64,000 nt of DNA, from assembly GCA_001023575.1 (NCBI GenBank), contig CP011489.1:1859001-1923000 (forward strand), given 5' to 3'. Shown here piece by piece: positions 16,942 to 25,044 of this stretch (the first letter of the stretch is position 1; each line of letters opens with the position of its first letter). The translations under genes and the position numbers were made by a program. The DNA is from Actinobacteria bacterium IMCC26256. Lineage in GTDB: Bacteria > Actinomycetota > Acidimicrobiia > IMCC26256. Below the pieces are notes generated by a model that searched no databases, was not told the origin of the DNA, and saw only the letters and a list, made by a program, of their open reading frames with translations.

Positions 16942-17484
16942 ATGGGGGTGCTCTTCACCGCTATCACGCTTCTCCTTGCTCTTGGCATCTCCTTTGCTAC
17001 ACGCGGACAACTCTCACGCATCACAGAACTCCCCTTTCAGCGGCTCGTTCTCCTATTTTTAGGTGTCGCAATTCAAGCTGGCCTCGAGTGGATAACTCTT
17101 CCGTCTGGGCGCGGCGACTACTTAGGTGCTGGGCTCCTGATCCTCTCTTACGTGATGCTGCTTGGATTCTGTGCCGCCAACCTGCGAATCGATGGAATGC
17201 TCGTCATTGCAGTGGGGATAGCGCTAAACGCGTTAGTAATCTCGCTCAATCTTGGGATGCCGTACCAAGCGCCGGTCGGGCATGCTGCAGTGGAGACCGT
17301 TAAGCATCGCCCTGAACGCAGCGATGACATAGCGACGATCCTCTCTGACCAGATTGTGATCCCGCCACTTCGCACATCAATTTCGTTCGGCGACCTAATC
17401 ATCGCGGTAGGCCTTGTCGAGACTTGTTACCGCGGGAGCAGGCGTCAGATACGTTCGAGGGCAGCGAGAACCCTTACGTCGTAG
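16942..17484 (+). CDS. DUF5317 family membrane protein
   Basis: 180-residue integral membrane protein. The hydrophobic profile shows about four to five helices, and the order fits the actinobacterial DUF5317 family: ITLLLALGISFATRGQL, PFQRLVLLFLGVAIQAGLEW, LLILSYVMLLGFCAANLRI, GIALNALVISLNLGMPY, then a loop and a SFGDLIIAVGLVETCYRGSRR end. Function is unknown. Its 3' end overlaps the convergent HD-type gene by 40 bases, an arrangement that could give antisense effects. Confidence 0.72.
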   Translation: MGVLFTAITLLLALGISFATRGQLSRITELPFQRLVLLFLGVAIQAGLEWITLPSGRGDYLGAGLLILSYVMLLGFCAANLRIDGMLVIAVGIALNALVISLNLGMPYQAPVGHAAVETVKHRPERSDDIATILSDQIVIPPLRTSISFGDLIIAVGLVETCYRGSRRQIRSRAARTLTS

Positions 17485-18614
17485 GAGTAACCAGGGCCTC
17501 GATGGAGCTCCTCGATAGCCGAGTCTCTTAGAGTCTCGTCTCCATTTGATATCTCGTCGTATGCGCTTGCGACGCGAAGAATGTCGCTCGCGATGGTTCC
17601 GTCTGTACCGTCCAGGATCGCTGCCGATGGCGTAAGTTCAGCGGTCTGACGCAGAATCTCTGCACCCTTTGTAGCCACATCGGCCTCGTGAACCGGTGCG
17701 CCACTCGGGTCGCCGAAATCAAGACAGAGATGCCCTAGGTGGTGCAAGAGAGCGGCGCTCTGTAGGGCTGAGAGTTGATCGCCGCCTAGCCCTAATTCAG
17801 ATCCGAGACGCTGGGAGAGGCCCGCCACTCGAGTCGCGTGACCTGGGCGAACGATCCCAGCTAACTCGGGGACAAGTGAGAGCGCAGCGATGGTCTGATC
17901 ATGGGTTCTACGAATCGCTACAACTTGTTCGAATGCAAACCACGCTGCGAGTAACGGAATTGCAAAGAGAACGGGGCCCCAGAGGCCCATCCCTGCGTGA
18001 CCCTCAATCCCGTTATACGAGATTGCCATGAGAGCACCAGTTGTGATGATCGCGAGATCGGCGGTCCGCCCGTGGGTTGCAAAATTAGCTTGGCGAGCAG
18101 ATAACGCTATTAGCCCATCAGAGACAACGATCTCGGCTACACCTGCGAATACAAGAGCAAGAAGCACTAGCCAACGTTGATCAGCCAAGCCTCCATAATC
18201 AAGAATTAATCGATAAGTAATGAGTGCAGCCAAGATCGCTGCAAGCCTCACGGCAGTTGTATAAATGCGTCGCCAAAGTGTCGGCTCGGGGCTGAGAATA
18301 AATGCGAGCCCGAGAGCTACGACGATCGTAACGATGACCTCTGCTGGGGTACCAGCACGCACCACAACTAGAAAGAATGCATACGAGAGAGGTAGCGCTA
18401 CACGACCGGCCGGGCGCAGATTTAGCATCTCTCCTGCGGCTATTGCGCTCCCTAAGAATACGAGCACAAGCCACGGACCCTTTGGGTCAACTAGTTCAAT
18501 TACCCCTACGGCTACTGCTCCGAGCATGAGTGGAATAGCGATTCGCGTCCGCCTAGACATTGACTCCGGGCGGCCAATCTGGATTACCGAGTGGACAGTC
18601 GTTACAGCACTCAT
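17445..18614 (-). CDS. Membrane protein with degenerate HD-type domain
   Basis: 389 residues. About seven or eight membrane segments (29-225) precede a cytoplasmic C-terminal domain resembling the HD phosphohydrolase part of the neighbouring gene (VRPGHATRVAGLSQRLGSELGL). Where that protein has the metal-binding MHDVGK, this one reads LLHHLGHL (about 289-296): the aspartate of HD and the lysine are both replaced by histidine. It is therefore probably catalytically inactive or binds metal differently. The ATG at 18614 overlaps the upstream HD-GYP-like gene (ATGA), so the pair is made together; a regulatory partner role is my inference. Confidence 0.75.
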   Translation of the reverse strand: MSAVTTVHSVIQIGRPESMSRRTRIAIPLMLGAVAVGVIELVDPKGPWLVLVFLGSAIAAGEMLNLRPAGRVALPLSYAFFLVVVRAGTPAEVIVTIVVALGLAFILSPEPTLWRRIYTTAVRLAAILAALITYRLILDYGGLADQRWLVLLALVFAGVAEIVVSDGLIALSARQANFATHGRTADLAIITTGALMAISYNGIEGHAGMGLWGPVLFAIPLLAAWFAFEQVVAIRRTHDQTIAALSLVPELAGIVRPGHATRVAGLSQRLGSELGLGGDQLSALQSAALLHHLGHLCLDFGDPSGAPVHEADVATKGAEILRQTAELTPSAAILDGTDGTIASDILRVASAYDEISNGDETLRDSAIEELHRGPGYSYDVRVLAALERI

Positions 18615-20116
18615 AGCGATGCTCCTTCGGTGGAGTTCTCGCGCATCAATTCGCGACCTTTGGCTGCCTCGTTTATACGGCTAGAGGCCATCAATGCTTG
18701 ATCTTGAGCGATTGCAGGCGAGTCAGCAGCCTGCGCATCTGCAAGGTCGCCTAATCCTGCAGAACCAGTCCCCACTGTTGGAGGCTCTACAGCAAACTCA
18801 TGCGGCTCCTCCTCGAATCCGGCACCATGCTGAGCACCAGATCGTGTCAGTGCTCCGATGAGCGACTCCACGACCTCGGCGTTGAACTGCTTTCCGGCGT
18901 TCTTGCGGAGTTCCTCGAAAGCAACTTCCTGGGGAAGCGCCTTGCGGTATGAGCGAGTTGAAGTCATCGCATCATACGCGTCGGCTACTGCAACAATGAA
19001 TGGCTCGATTGGCCGCGCACTGTCATCTGCCCCCGCTGACATTGAGTGAGCCTCGCTAGTTGCAGACGGGGCAACGGGCGCAAGGAAATCAATGCGAGTA
19101 AGGATCTCAACTGAGACAGCCTCATGGCTGCGCACGATGTCAAACTCCTCGGCTGTGAGTTTGCCAGGCTTATTTAATAGGTGATTCGGCACCACAAGTT
19201 TGCCCACGTCATGCATAAGAGCTGCAAAACGAAGCCTCTCGATTCGCGCTGTATTGAATCGCATCTCTCTACCAATCATCACTGCATAACCGGCAACGCG
19301 CTCGGCGTGCCCTGCGGTATATGGATCTTTTGCCTCGAGTGCTCCAATGAGAATGCGAACCGTCGCCTGGTGAGAATCCTTTAGTGCAAGGAATGATGCA
19401 AAGGCTTGGCGCGCCACAAGGATTGGAACAACGAAGAGCGGGATGATCACAGCGCCGTAATCAAGGTAGAGACGCCCCATGAATACACCGAGCAATGCGA
19501 AGGGAAGTATCTGAACAATGCGCGGTCGTAGTTCGCGCAGTACTGCGGAGTAGCTCGTATCTGTAGAGATTGAGACAACCGCACCAAGTAAAAGAAGGTT
19601 CACAAGGCTAAATGCCAGGGCTGCAGGCACTGAAGCAAGTAGCAAGACGGTAGAGGCTCGCTCGCCTGAGCCGTGGACAATCGGTGTAAAGGCAGCGGCA
19701 GCGGCGCATGAACTGAGAGCGAAGTTGGAGCTATTAAAGAGAATTTTGCGCCAGTCGCCGCTGCGTAGATGTGGCCAGTAGAGCCCTCCAGCGAGACCAA
19801 CAATCAACGCACCAAGAAGCGGCCCCTGTCCTTGGAAAGCAACAATTGCAGCCATTGCACGCATGAATGAGGCGCTTGCACTAGCCCGATTCGGGAGAAC
19901 TGCAACCTGATTCTCAGCGAGAGCAAAGAGGGCAGCAAAGACGAGCAACGGAGCAACATCGGGGAGAGGCGAATTACGTGCGAGTACAGCCGCGACTGCA
20001 ATCGTAAACGCGCCGAGACCGAGACAGAAAACAGTCAGGCTGTCGATGGTTCGACTCTTCACCTGATCTCCGATTACGGCATCGGCTGAGCGCGGCTGAC
20101 CTTGAATTATCTGCAT
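18611..20116 (-). CDS. Membrane HD-GYP-like phosphohydrolase lacking the GYP motif
   Basis: 501-residue protein with about eight membrane segments (26-245) then an HD-GYP-like domain. Present: DPYTAGHAERVAGYA (261-277), the HD pair H302-D303 in MHDVGKLVVPNHLLNKPGKL, and the late FIVAVADAYDAMTSTRSYRKAL (373-394). Missing: the HHExxDGxGYP block that should lie between FLAPV and FIVAVADA; only a short Ser/Ala-rich stretch is there. Classical members degrade cyclic di-GMP. Without the GYP block, substrate and activity are open. The C-terminus is a long low-complexity tail. A structured leader and a tiny peptide gene lie just upstream. Confidence 0.85.
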   Translation of the reverse strand: MQIIQGQPRSADAVIGDQVKSRTIDSLTVFCLGLGAFTIAVAAVLARNSPLPDVAPLLVFAALFALAENQVAVLPNRASASASFMRAMAAIVAFQGQGPLLGALIVGLAGGLYWPHLRSGDWRKILFNSSNFALSSCAAAAAFTPIVHGSGERASTVLLLASVPAALAFSLVNLLLLGAVVSISTDTSYSAVLRELRPRIVQILPFALLGVFMGRLYLDYGAVIIPLFVVPILVARQAFASFLALKDSHQATVRILIGALEAKDPYTAGHAERVAGYAVMIGREMRFNTARIERLRFAALMHDVGKLVVPNHLLNKPGKLTAEEFDIVRSHEAVSVEILTRIDFLAPVAPSATSEAHSMSAGADDSARPIEPFIVAVADAYDAMTSTRSYRKALPQEVAFEELRKNAGKQFNAEVVESLIGALTRSGAQHGAGFEEEPHEFAVEPPTVGTGSAGLGDLADAQAADSPAIAQDQALMASSRINEAAKGRELMRENSTEGASL

Positions 20117-20192
20117 AAGGATTGCTAGGGGGTTCGTTACTTACTTCCAAGACAGAGGCGGCAAAGCCTCGGCGATTTACTTTCAGCCCGGG

Positions 20193-20282
20193 TTACTTCC
20201 AACCCATGCCTGCGCCACCGCTAAGCAGTAGAGCAGCCGCACTCGAGACGAGCAATGTGACTCGAACGAAAGACTTCTTCAT
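20193..20282 (-). CDS. Tiny signal-like peptide, 29 residues
   Basis: Small gene candidate found by reading the minus strand upstream of the HD-GYP-like gene. It has an ATG at 20282 with a G-rich ribosome site (GAAGGGGGAA) about eight bases before it, a basic start (MKKSFVR), a hydrophobic core of about 15 residues (VTLLVSSAAALLLSGGAG) and ends GMGWK before TAA. This is the composition of a secretion signal or single-pass micropeptide. It is preceded by several hairpins and ends 76 bases before the HD gene, so it could be a leader peptide for that operon. I do not recognise a family. Confidence 0.5.
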   Translation of the reverse strand: MKKSFVRVTLLVSSAAALLLSGGAGMGWK

Positions 20283-20395
20283 TTGGAGATTCCCCCTTCA
20301 CGATTTATCTCTCCAGGTTCCGCTAATGACCTGGAGGTAAACGCTCCGCTCGGGACTCTCACGTCCTGCTTCGTGTGCCGAGACTCTGCCGTCTC
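20283..20395 (-). promoter_or_regulatory. Structured 5' leader with mutually exclusive hairpins
   Basis: On the minus strand, in transcript order: GAGAC/GTCTC (20395-20380), GGAC-GTGAGA-GTCC (20366-20353), and a perfect eight-base stem CTCCAGGT/ACCTGGAG (20336-20329 with 20318-20311). The last arm plus one base (GGAGA, 20314-20310) can instead pair with TCTCC at 20289-20285, which would enclose the G-rich ribosome site at 20299-20290. The two pairings exclude each other, which is the layout of a translational riboswitch or attenuator. The motif does not match any riboswitch class I know, so the ligand is unknown. Confidence 0.45.
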
Positions 20396-20742
20396 TGTCT
20401 TGGATTTGTCTCTCCCTCTAATGCTCCCTTCGATTACTTCAACTTGACATCAAAACTGGATCAAGCGCAGCCTCAAATCAGCTGGCACCCTCCCGACCGA
20501 GAGGCCTCCAAATGACTCGAAACCCTCCTGCCCCAATTCTCACAATGAGTAACAGGAACCACAACCGTAACACCAGCAACATGCGAATACCATGGCAATC
20601 GCGGTTCTTCGAGCGAGAAATTCTGATCTATCACCACTCAGCGCGACATATTGACGCATACTGCCACCGCCCTCTACTGGGAAAGACCCACAACCTCTGG
20701 GATTGACACGCCTCAACCCCGGAGTCGCCGTATCCTCGCCAT
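20396..20742. other. Intergenic remainder without a supported gene
   Basis: Holds the probable promoters for the minus-strand HD operon and the plus-strand gene at 20743. A TTGACA occurs at 20444 and another at 20703 on the plus strand, but neither has a good -10 at normal spacing. A 34-codon minus-strand frame at 20478-20582 (hydrophobic start MLLVLRLWFLLLIV) lacks a ribosome site and is not called as a gene. Confidence 0.5.
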
Positions 20743-21522
20743 ATGGATGATTGGGCAGATGACTACTCCGAGGAGACTTCCGCTATGCCCAGCCACGATG
20801 AACCAGGGACCGACCACACGACAGGGACCGGGGACCCAATCCAAGACGAGATCCTCGAGCTTGAGCGCGAACTATGCCGCCTCGCTGAGGTCTCCGCTGC
20901 CCGGATTGTCACGGACCGTGTAGGTCGCCCCACCGAGGTCCACATTCTGGCTCAAGGAGCAAAGCACCCGAAGCAGGTTGTGCGTGACATTCAGTCAGTC
21001 GCCCTAGCGTCATTCGGAATTGAGTTAGATCGACGCATCGTCTCTGTGGTTCAACTCGGTGGAGAGGCTGGAGGAAGCCGTTCAGGTGGCGTTTCTTCGG
21101 TTTCACCTGAGGCTCTCGAGAACCCGGTACGCCTTAGCGACCGCACAACGCTTCGCCATGTCGCTGCAGAGGCGAATGGGCTGCGTTCACTCGTACGCGT
21201 CACACTAGTCAATCAAGACCGTGAAGCAATTGGCTTCGCAGAGGGCTCAGTTGCATCGAGTGCGCGCCATCGACTTGTCGCCGCTGCAACAATCGATGCA
21301 CTACGTCAGTTGCTCCCCGCCGCTGAGTGCTGCGACGTTGATACAGCACAGATTCTTAGAGTCGGCACCGAGGATGTAGCGGTAGTAACCGTCGCATTTG
21401 TACTCACCTCTGCAGAGCACCTCCTCTCCGGCTCAGCGGTAGTTCGCCGACGCGATGAGTCTGCTGCAATCGCACGAGCAGTACTCGACGCAACTAACCG
21501 CCGCCTTGCAATCGTTCTCTAA
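20743..21522 (+). CDS. Conserved-type hypothetical protein
   Basis: 259 residues, no signal peptide or membrane helix. An acidic N-terminal tail (to about 30) is followed by a helix (EILELERELCRLAEVSAARI) and a region reading TDRVGRPTEVHILAQGAKHPKQVVRDIQS with LDRRIVSVVQL, which looks like a small α/β domain. A second domain (ARVTLVNQDREAIGFAEGSV through RRRDESAAIARAVLDATNRRL) has alternating strands and helices. I vaguely recognise the first motif from uncharacterised bacterial proteins but can name no function. It is monocistronic, convergent with the pentapeptide-repeat gene, with a 33-base gap. Confidence 0.7.
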   Translation: MDDWADDYSEETSAMPSHDEPGTDHTTGTGDPIQDEILELERELCRLAEVSAARIVTDRVGRPTEVHILAQGAKHPKQVVRDIQSVALASFGIELDRRIVSVVQLGGEAGGSRSGGVSSVSPEALENPVRLSDRTTLRHVAAEANGLRSLVRVTLVNQDREAIGFAEGSVASSARHRLVAAATIDALRQLLPAAECCDVDTAQILRVGTEDVAVVTVAFVLTSAEHLLSGSAVVRRRDESAAIARAVLDATNRRLAIVL

Positions 21523-21555
21523 CTCGCCGTAGCTAGATTCTCAGCAAGGGTGTTG

Positions 21556-22455
21556 TTACAACCATTGGTTCGAGCAACTACCGTTATTGTTATTGCTAAC
21601 AACACCGGTCGGGCAGATCGTATTGCTGTAAATGACGTTCACAAGGGAGAGAGGAGTCCCTGTGGCGCCGGTCAGGTTGGCATTGGTCAGGTTGGACCAG
21701 CCCAGGTCGGCCCCGGACAGGTTGGTACTGGACAGGTTGGCATTGCTGAAGTTTGCAGTGCTGAGGTTGGTACTGGACAGGTTGGCATTGCTGAGGTTTG
21801 CATAGATCACGAAGGCATTGGTCAGGTTGGCATTGGTCAGGTTGGCATTGGTCAGGTTGGACCAGCCCAGGGAGGTACTCAACAGTTTGGCATTGGCCAG
21901 GTTGGCACTAGTCACGTCCGCATCGCGCAGGAAGGCACTTTCCAGGTCCGCATAGCGCAGGTCGGCGCCGGTCAGGTTGGCACCGACCAGGTGCGCAGTC
22001 TTCAACACTGTGCTCCTAAACAGAGTCCCGTGAAGGTCGGTTCCGCCCCATTGATAGTTCTCCAAATTACAGGTGCTGAAGTTCATCATGGGCCCAGGGA
22101 TTGACGAGCAGAGATTCACAGGCCTGTAAGTATCGCCGCCGCTTCCAGTCGCACCAGATGGCCCTGTCGCTCCGGCCACTCCATTCGATCCAGAGGGACC
22201 GGTTGCTCCCACTTCCCCTTTAACCGCATCCCAAGAACGCACAACGTCCGTGACAAGCGGGCACGTTGGTGGAGCCATATTTAGATAAATCTTGCCCTTT
22301 AAGTAATCCGTGTTCGAGAAACACGCGTAGTACTTATCATTAGACGAAGGCTGGACGATCGTGACCGCGTATGCGACCCCGCCAATCATCGCAAGAGCAG
22401 TTGCAGCGCTCGCTACCCCAACAAAAAGTCGTGATTTGAAGATTCTTGCGATCAT
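21556..22455 (-). CDS. Secreted pentapeptide-repeat protein with collagen-like segment
   Basis: 299 residues: signal peptide (MIARIFKSRLFVGVASAATA then a hydrophobic core to AYA), a Cys-containing globular start, a short collagen-like stretch of Gly-x-x triplets (GATGPSGSNGVAGATGPSG, about 88-110), then about 20 pentapeptide repeats of the A(N/D)L(S/T)x type (NLTNANLTNANLTN, NLSNANLSSTNLS) that should form a right-handed β-helix. The C-terminal tail is Asn-rich with two cysteines. The ATG at 22455 is chosen because GTGGGGGA lies eight bases upstream; an in-frame GTG at 22470 is part of that ribosome site. Probably a surface protein. Expression may be phase-variable through a G9 promoter spacer. 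Confidence 0.85.
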   Translation of the reverse strand: MIARIFKSRLFVGVASAATALAMIGGVAYAVTIVQPSSNDKYYACFSNTDYLKGKIYLNMAPPTCPLVTDVVRSWDAVKGEVGATGPSGSNGVAGATGPSGATGSGGDTYRPVNLCSSIPGPMMNFSTCNLENYQWGGTDLHGTLFRSTVLKTAHLVGANLTGADLRYADLESAFLRDADVTSANLANAKLLSTSLGWSNLTNANLTNANLTNAFVIYANLSNANLSSTNLSTANFSNANLSSTNLSGADLGWSNLTNANLTGATGTPLSLVNVIYSNTICPTGVVSNNNNGSCSNQWL

Positions 22456-22575
22456 TATCAGATCCCCCACCCGATAGTTCTAGCCAGAAACATTGCTGTT
22501 CAAATCTTGCTCAACCGGTCTTGCTAAAAAACTAACCAAGGGTCTGGGGCGCTCTCCGCAGCCTCAAACCACCTA

Positions 22576-22605
22576 AAGTATCTACCCCCCCCCGATTCAT
22601 TGTCA
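22576..22605 (-). promoter_or_regulatory. Sigma70-type promoter with G9 tract in the spacer
   Basis: Reading the minus strand: a perfect -35 TTGACA at 22605-22600, a spacer of ATGAATC plus nine G (22592-22584), and a -10 candidate GATACT at 22581-22576 (spacing 18) or TAGATA at 22583-22578 (spacing 16). It lies about 120 bases before the start of the secreted pentapeptide-repeat gene. A homopolymer in this position is the classic site for slipped-strand phase variation. Confidence 0.55.
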
Positions 22606-22658
22606 AGGGCGCCTAAGCGAAGGTGCCCCATGCGAGGCACGATTACTAGTGGCTAGGC

Positions 22659-23450
22659 CTATAAATCCCCTAGTTTTCGGCCTAGAAGAGTCACTAGATC
22701 GCACGCAGCCTCGACGTCGTGGACCCTTATTACGTCGGCCCCGTACTCAATAGCCAATGCAAGATATGTGTGCATGCGGTGGTCCTGAGATTTTCGAGGC
22801 ACCGGAATCATCACGGGTGCACCCGCTACGCGAAGTTCATCTAGGCGACGAATCGTCTCTAATTGGAGCTCTCCATAGCGTGCATAATCGCTGCTGTAGT
22901 TAATGCTCAAACCTGGGTCGACGATCACTCGATTGATTCCGACATCTGACAACTCTGCAACCAGTGACGCGAGACCTGCAGCGACAGCGGCCGGTCTGTC
23001 TCCATCTAATTCGCGTGACGAAACCTCAAGCGGACTAGCCCCCTCGATATGCATGACTACGCACCACACATTGTTCTGGGCAACGACGGAGCGCATCTCT
23101 GGCCTCTGCATGCCTCCGGTGTCGTTCACGATCTGTGCACCGTGCTCTAGCGCTACACGAGCAACCTCTGGTTTCCAACTATCGACCGAGACAATGAAGC
23201 CATCCGCTACCAATAGGTCAAGCGCTGGGAGTAAACGCTCCAACTCCTCGGCGGGTGTTAGTTCGCGGTTCTCAAAGTGGCTGGACTGCGCACCGAGGTC
23301 GATGATCGAGGCGCCTAGGTCTCGCGCCCAGCGCGACCGCTCCAGTGCGCCAGCGGGTGAGTCCACGACAGCCTGGCGAACGCGAGACTCGGGCGAGAGG
23401 TTGACCACCGCCATTACGTGGGTCACATCGGGCGCAAATACAGGGCCCAT
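22659..23450 (-). CDS. Pterin-binding (dihydropteroate synthase-like) protein
   Basis: TIM-barrel protein of 263 residues related to dihydropteroate synthase. Recognisable DHPS segments: THVMAVVNLSPES (DHPS usually NxTPDSF), GASIIDLGAQSSHF, FIVSVDSWKPEVARVALEHGAQIVNDTGG, VCVVMH, and NRVIVDPGLSINYSSDYA. The DSFSDGG loop that closes on substrate is lost, and the usual SRKS near the end reads PVPRKSQDH. So it may be a paralogue with another pterin or folate-like substrate rather than FolP. The ATG at 23450 has GAGGAG nine bases upstream; longer in-frame starts would run into the divergent gene. Confidence 0.75.
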   Translation of the reverse strand: MGPVFAPDVTHVMAVVNLSPESRVRQAVVDSPAGALERSRWARDLGASIIDLGAQSSHFENRELTPAEELERLLPALDLLVADGFIVSVDSWKPEVARVALEHGAQIVNDTGGMQRPEMRSVVAQNNVWCVVMHIEGASPLEVSSRELDGDRPAAVAAGLASLVAELSDVGINRVIVDPGLSINYSSDYARYGELQLETIRRLDELRVAGAPVMIPVPRKSQDHRMHTYLALAIEYGADVIRVHDVEAACDLVTLLGRKLGDL

Positions 23451-23496
23451 TCCGGCCGGCTCCTCAAATTGGGTCACGAGGGGGCAGGATAACGAC

Positions 23497-23802
23497 ATGA
23501 GCATGAGTAAGGCGACGCCAGCGGGCCAAGATCCCAAGCCCGAGCCACTCACTGAGCGGGAGCAGGTACGTATGCGCCGCTGGCGAATCGCCAAATGGGT
23601 AAAAGCGGCCAAGCGTTTTGGGTATTACGCGCTGCTTCTTGCAATGGTCTCATTTGGGGTGGCCCTCGTAACTGGATTCGAGGGTTTCTGGGTGACCCTC
23701 TGCGTGGTCTCGCTTCTTGTAGCGGTCGTCGTGCTGCCGATCCCAATAATTATTTGGTATGGGATACGCGCCGCTGAGCGAGAAGACCGCGCCGAGGTCT
23801 AA
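23497..23802 (+). CDS. Small two-helix membrane protein
   Basis: 101 residues. A charged N-terminal region (EPLTEREQVRMRRWRIAKWV) is followed by two hydrophobic segments (FGYYALLLAMVSFGVALVTG and FWVTLCVVSLLVAVVVLPIPI) and a charged tail (RAAEREDRAEV). An AGGGGGCAGGA ribosome site precedes the ATG at 23497 (a second ATG two codons on is possible). The gene is divergent from the pterin-binding gene with 46 bases between starts. Function unknown. Confidence 0.7.
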   Translation: MSMSKATPAGQDPKPEPLTEREQVRMRRWRIAKWVKAAKRFGYYALLLAMVSFGVALVTGFEGFWVTLCVVSLLVAVVVLPIPIIIWYGIRAAEREDRAEV

Positions 23803-23935
23803 GGTTGCGCTGCTCTACCAACCGGGTCTAAAAACCTGACTGATGTAAATTACCGAAGTAACAAGCAAGAGAATAAGCAAGAGAAACAAAATCAAAATTG
23901 CGAACACCACTACGAACAACACAAGGGGAGACATC

Positions 23936-25042
23936 GTGACCAAGGCAGCCGTATACGCCACGCTCAATCAGCCACTTGAGATTATGGAACTTAACCTCAT
24001 GGACCCACAGGTGGGCGAGGTTCGAATTGCGCTCGGAGCATCTGGCGTCTGCCACTCCGACCTCTCTGTGATTAACGGAACGCTCCCGATCCCCCCACCC
24101 GCAGTCCTCGGCCACGAGGGCGCAGGAACAGTCGTTGCAGTCGGCTTAGGCGTAACAAACGTCAAGGTCGGCGACCACGTCGTTATCTCATGGGTACCGC
24201 AGTGCGGAACTTGCTACACGTGCTCACGCGATCAGGGCGAGCTATGTGAGACGGGCGCAACTGCCTCGATGTTCGGCACCATGCTCGACTACACATCTCG
24301 CTTCTCCATGAAAGACGGAACAGCGGTTGCTCAGATGTCTGCATCCGGCACCTTCGCAGAGGAGACAGTCGTACCCGCAATCTCCTGCATAAAGATTCCA
24401 GATGACGTTCCCTTCCAGATTGCAGCATTGATCGGATGCGGAGTTCTCACCGGATTCGGCGCTGCAGTAAACACTGCGAACATCCGCGAGGGCGACAACG
24501 TTGTTGTTGTCGGAGCAGGTGGCGTAGGCCTCAACACCATTCAGGGAGCTAAGCACAAGGGCGCTGGCAAGATCATCGCTGTTGACATGGTTGACGGCAA
24601 GCTTGAGACAGCCGCCAGCGTTGGTGCAACACACACGATTAATGCCTCCAATGGCGATGCCATTGAGCAGGTCATGGCCCTCACCGACGGACGCGGCGCC
24701 GATGTTGCCTTCGAGGTAATCGGATTCCCCGCAACAATCCGTCAGAGCTTCGACATGACCCGTAAGGGTGGCGAGACTGTGATCGTTGGTGTTCCTCGCC
24801 TCGACCAGACAATGGAGTTCAACCCAGGTATGGACTTCGTTATCGCTGAGAAGACTCTCAAGGGCTGCTGGTACGGAGGAGCAAACGTCCACCGCGACGT
24901 GCCAATGCTCATCAGCCAGTACAAGAACGGCTCGCTCAAACTCGATGAGCTCATCTCACGAGAGATCAAGCTTGAAGAGGTAAACAGCGCAATGGACGAG
25001 ATGCACGGCGGCCACATCGCTCGTTCGGTAATCGTTTACTAA
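23936..25042 (+). CDS. Zinc-dependent alcohol dehydrogenase (MDR family)
   Basis: 368-residue medium-chain dehydrogenase, close in form to class III / mycothiol-dependent enzymes. Catalytic zinc ligands are in GASGVCHSDLSVIN and GHEGAGTV; structural-zinc cysteines are in VPQCGTCYTCSRDQGELC; the Rossmann fold GAGGVGLNTIQGAKHKGAGKIIAVDM would bind NAD(H), with D at the end of strand two. The start is GTG at 23936 with AAGGGGA upstream. It heads an operon with an aldo-keto reductase (two-base gap) and a TetR regulator, which suggests inducible oxidation or reduction of an aldehyde or alcohol pair. Substrate not known. Confidence 0.9.
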   Translation: MTKAAVYATLNQPLEIMELNLMDPQVGEVRIALGASGVCHSDLSVINGTLPIPPPAVLGHEGAGTVVAVGLGVTNVKVGDHVVISWVPQCGTCYTCSRDQGELCETGATASMFGTMLDYTSRFSMKDGTAVAQMSASGTFAEETVVPAISCIKIPDDVPFQIAALIGCGVLTGFGAAVNTANIREGDNVVVVGAGGVGLNTIQGAKHKGAGKIIAVDMVDGKLETAASVGATHTINASNGDAIEQVMALTDGRGADVAFEVIGFPATIRQSFDMTRKGGETVIVGVPRLDQTMEFNPGMDFVIAEKTLKGCWYGGANVHRDVPMLISQYKNGSLKLDELISREIKLEEVNSAMDEMHGGHIARSVIVY

Positions 25043-25044
25043 GA

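Noticed and set aside
20478-20582. 34-codon minus-strand hydrophobic frame upstream of the HD leader
   Set aside because: No ribosome site and no supporting context; hydrophobic content can arise by chance in this composition.
21550-22104. Long plus-strand frame rich in GQVG-like repeats opposite the pentapeptide gene
   Set aside because: It is the complement of the pentapeptide-repeat coding sequence; the minus strand has a signal peptide, ribosome site and real repeats.
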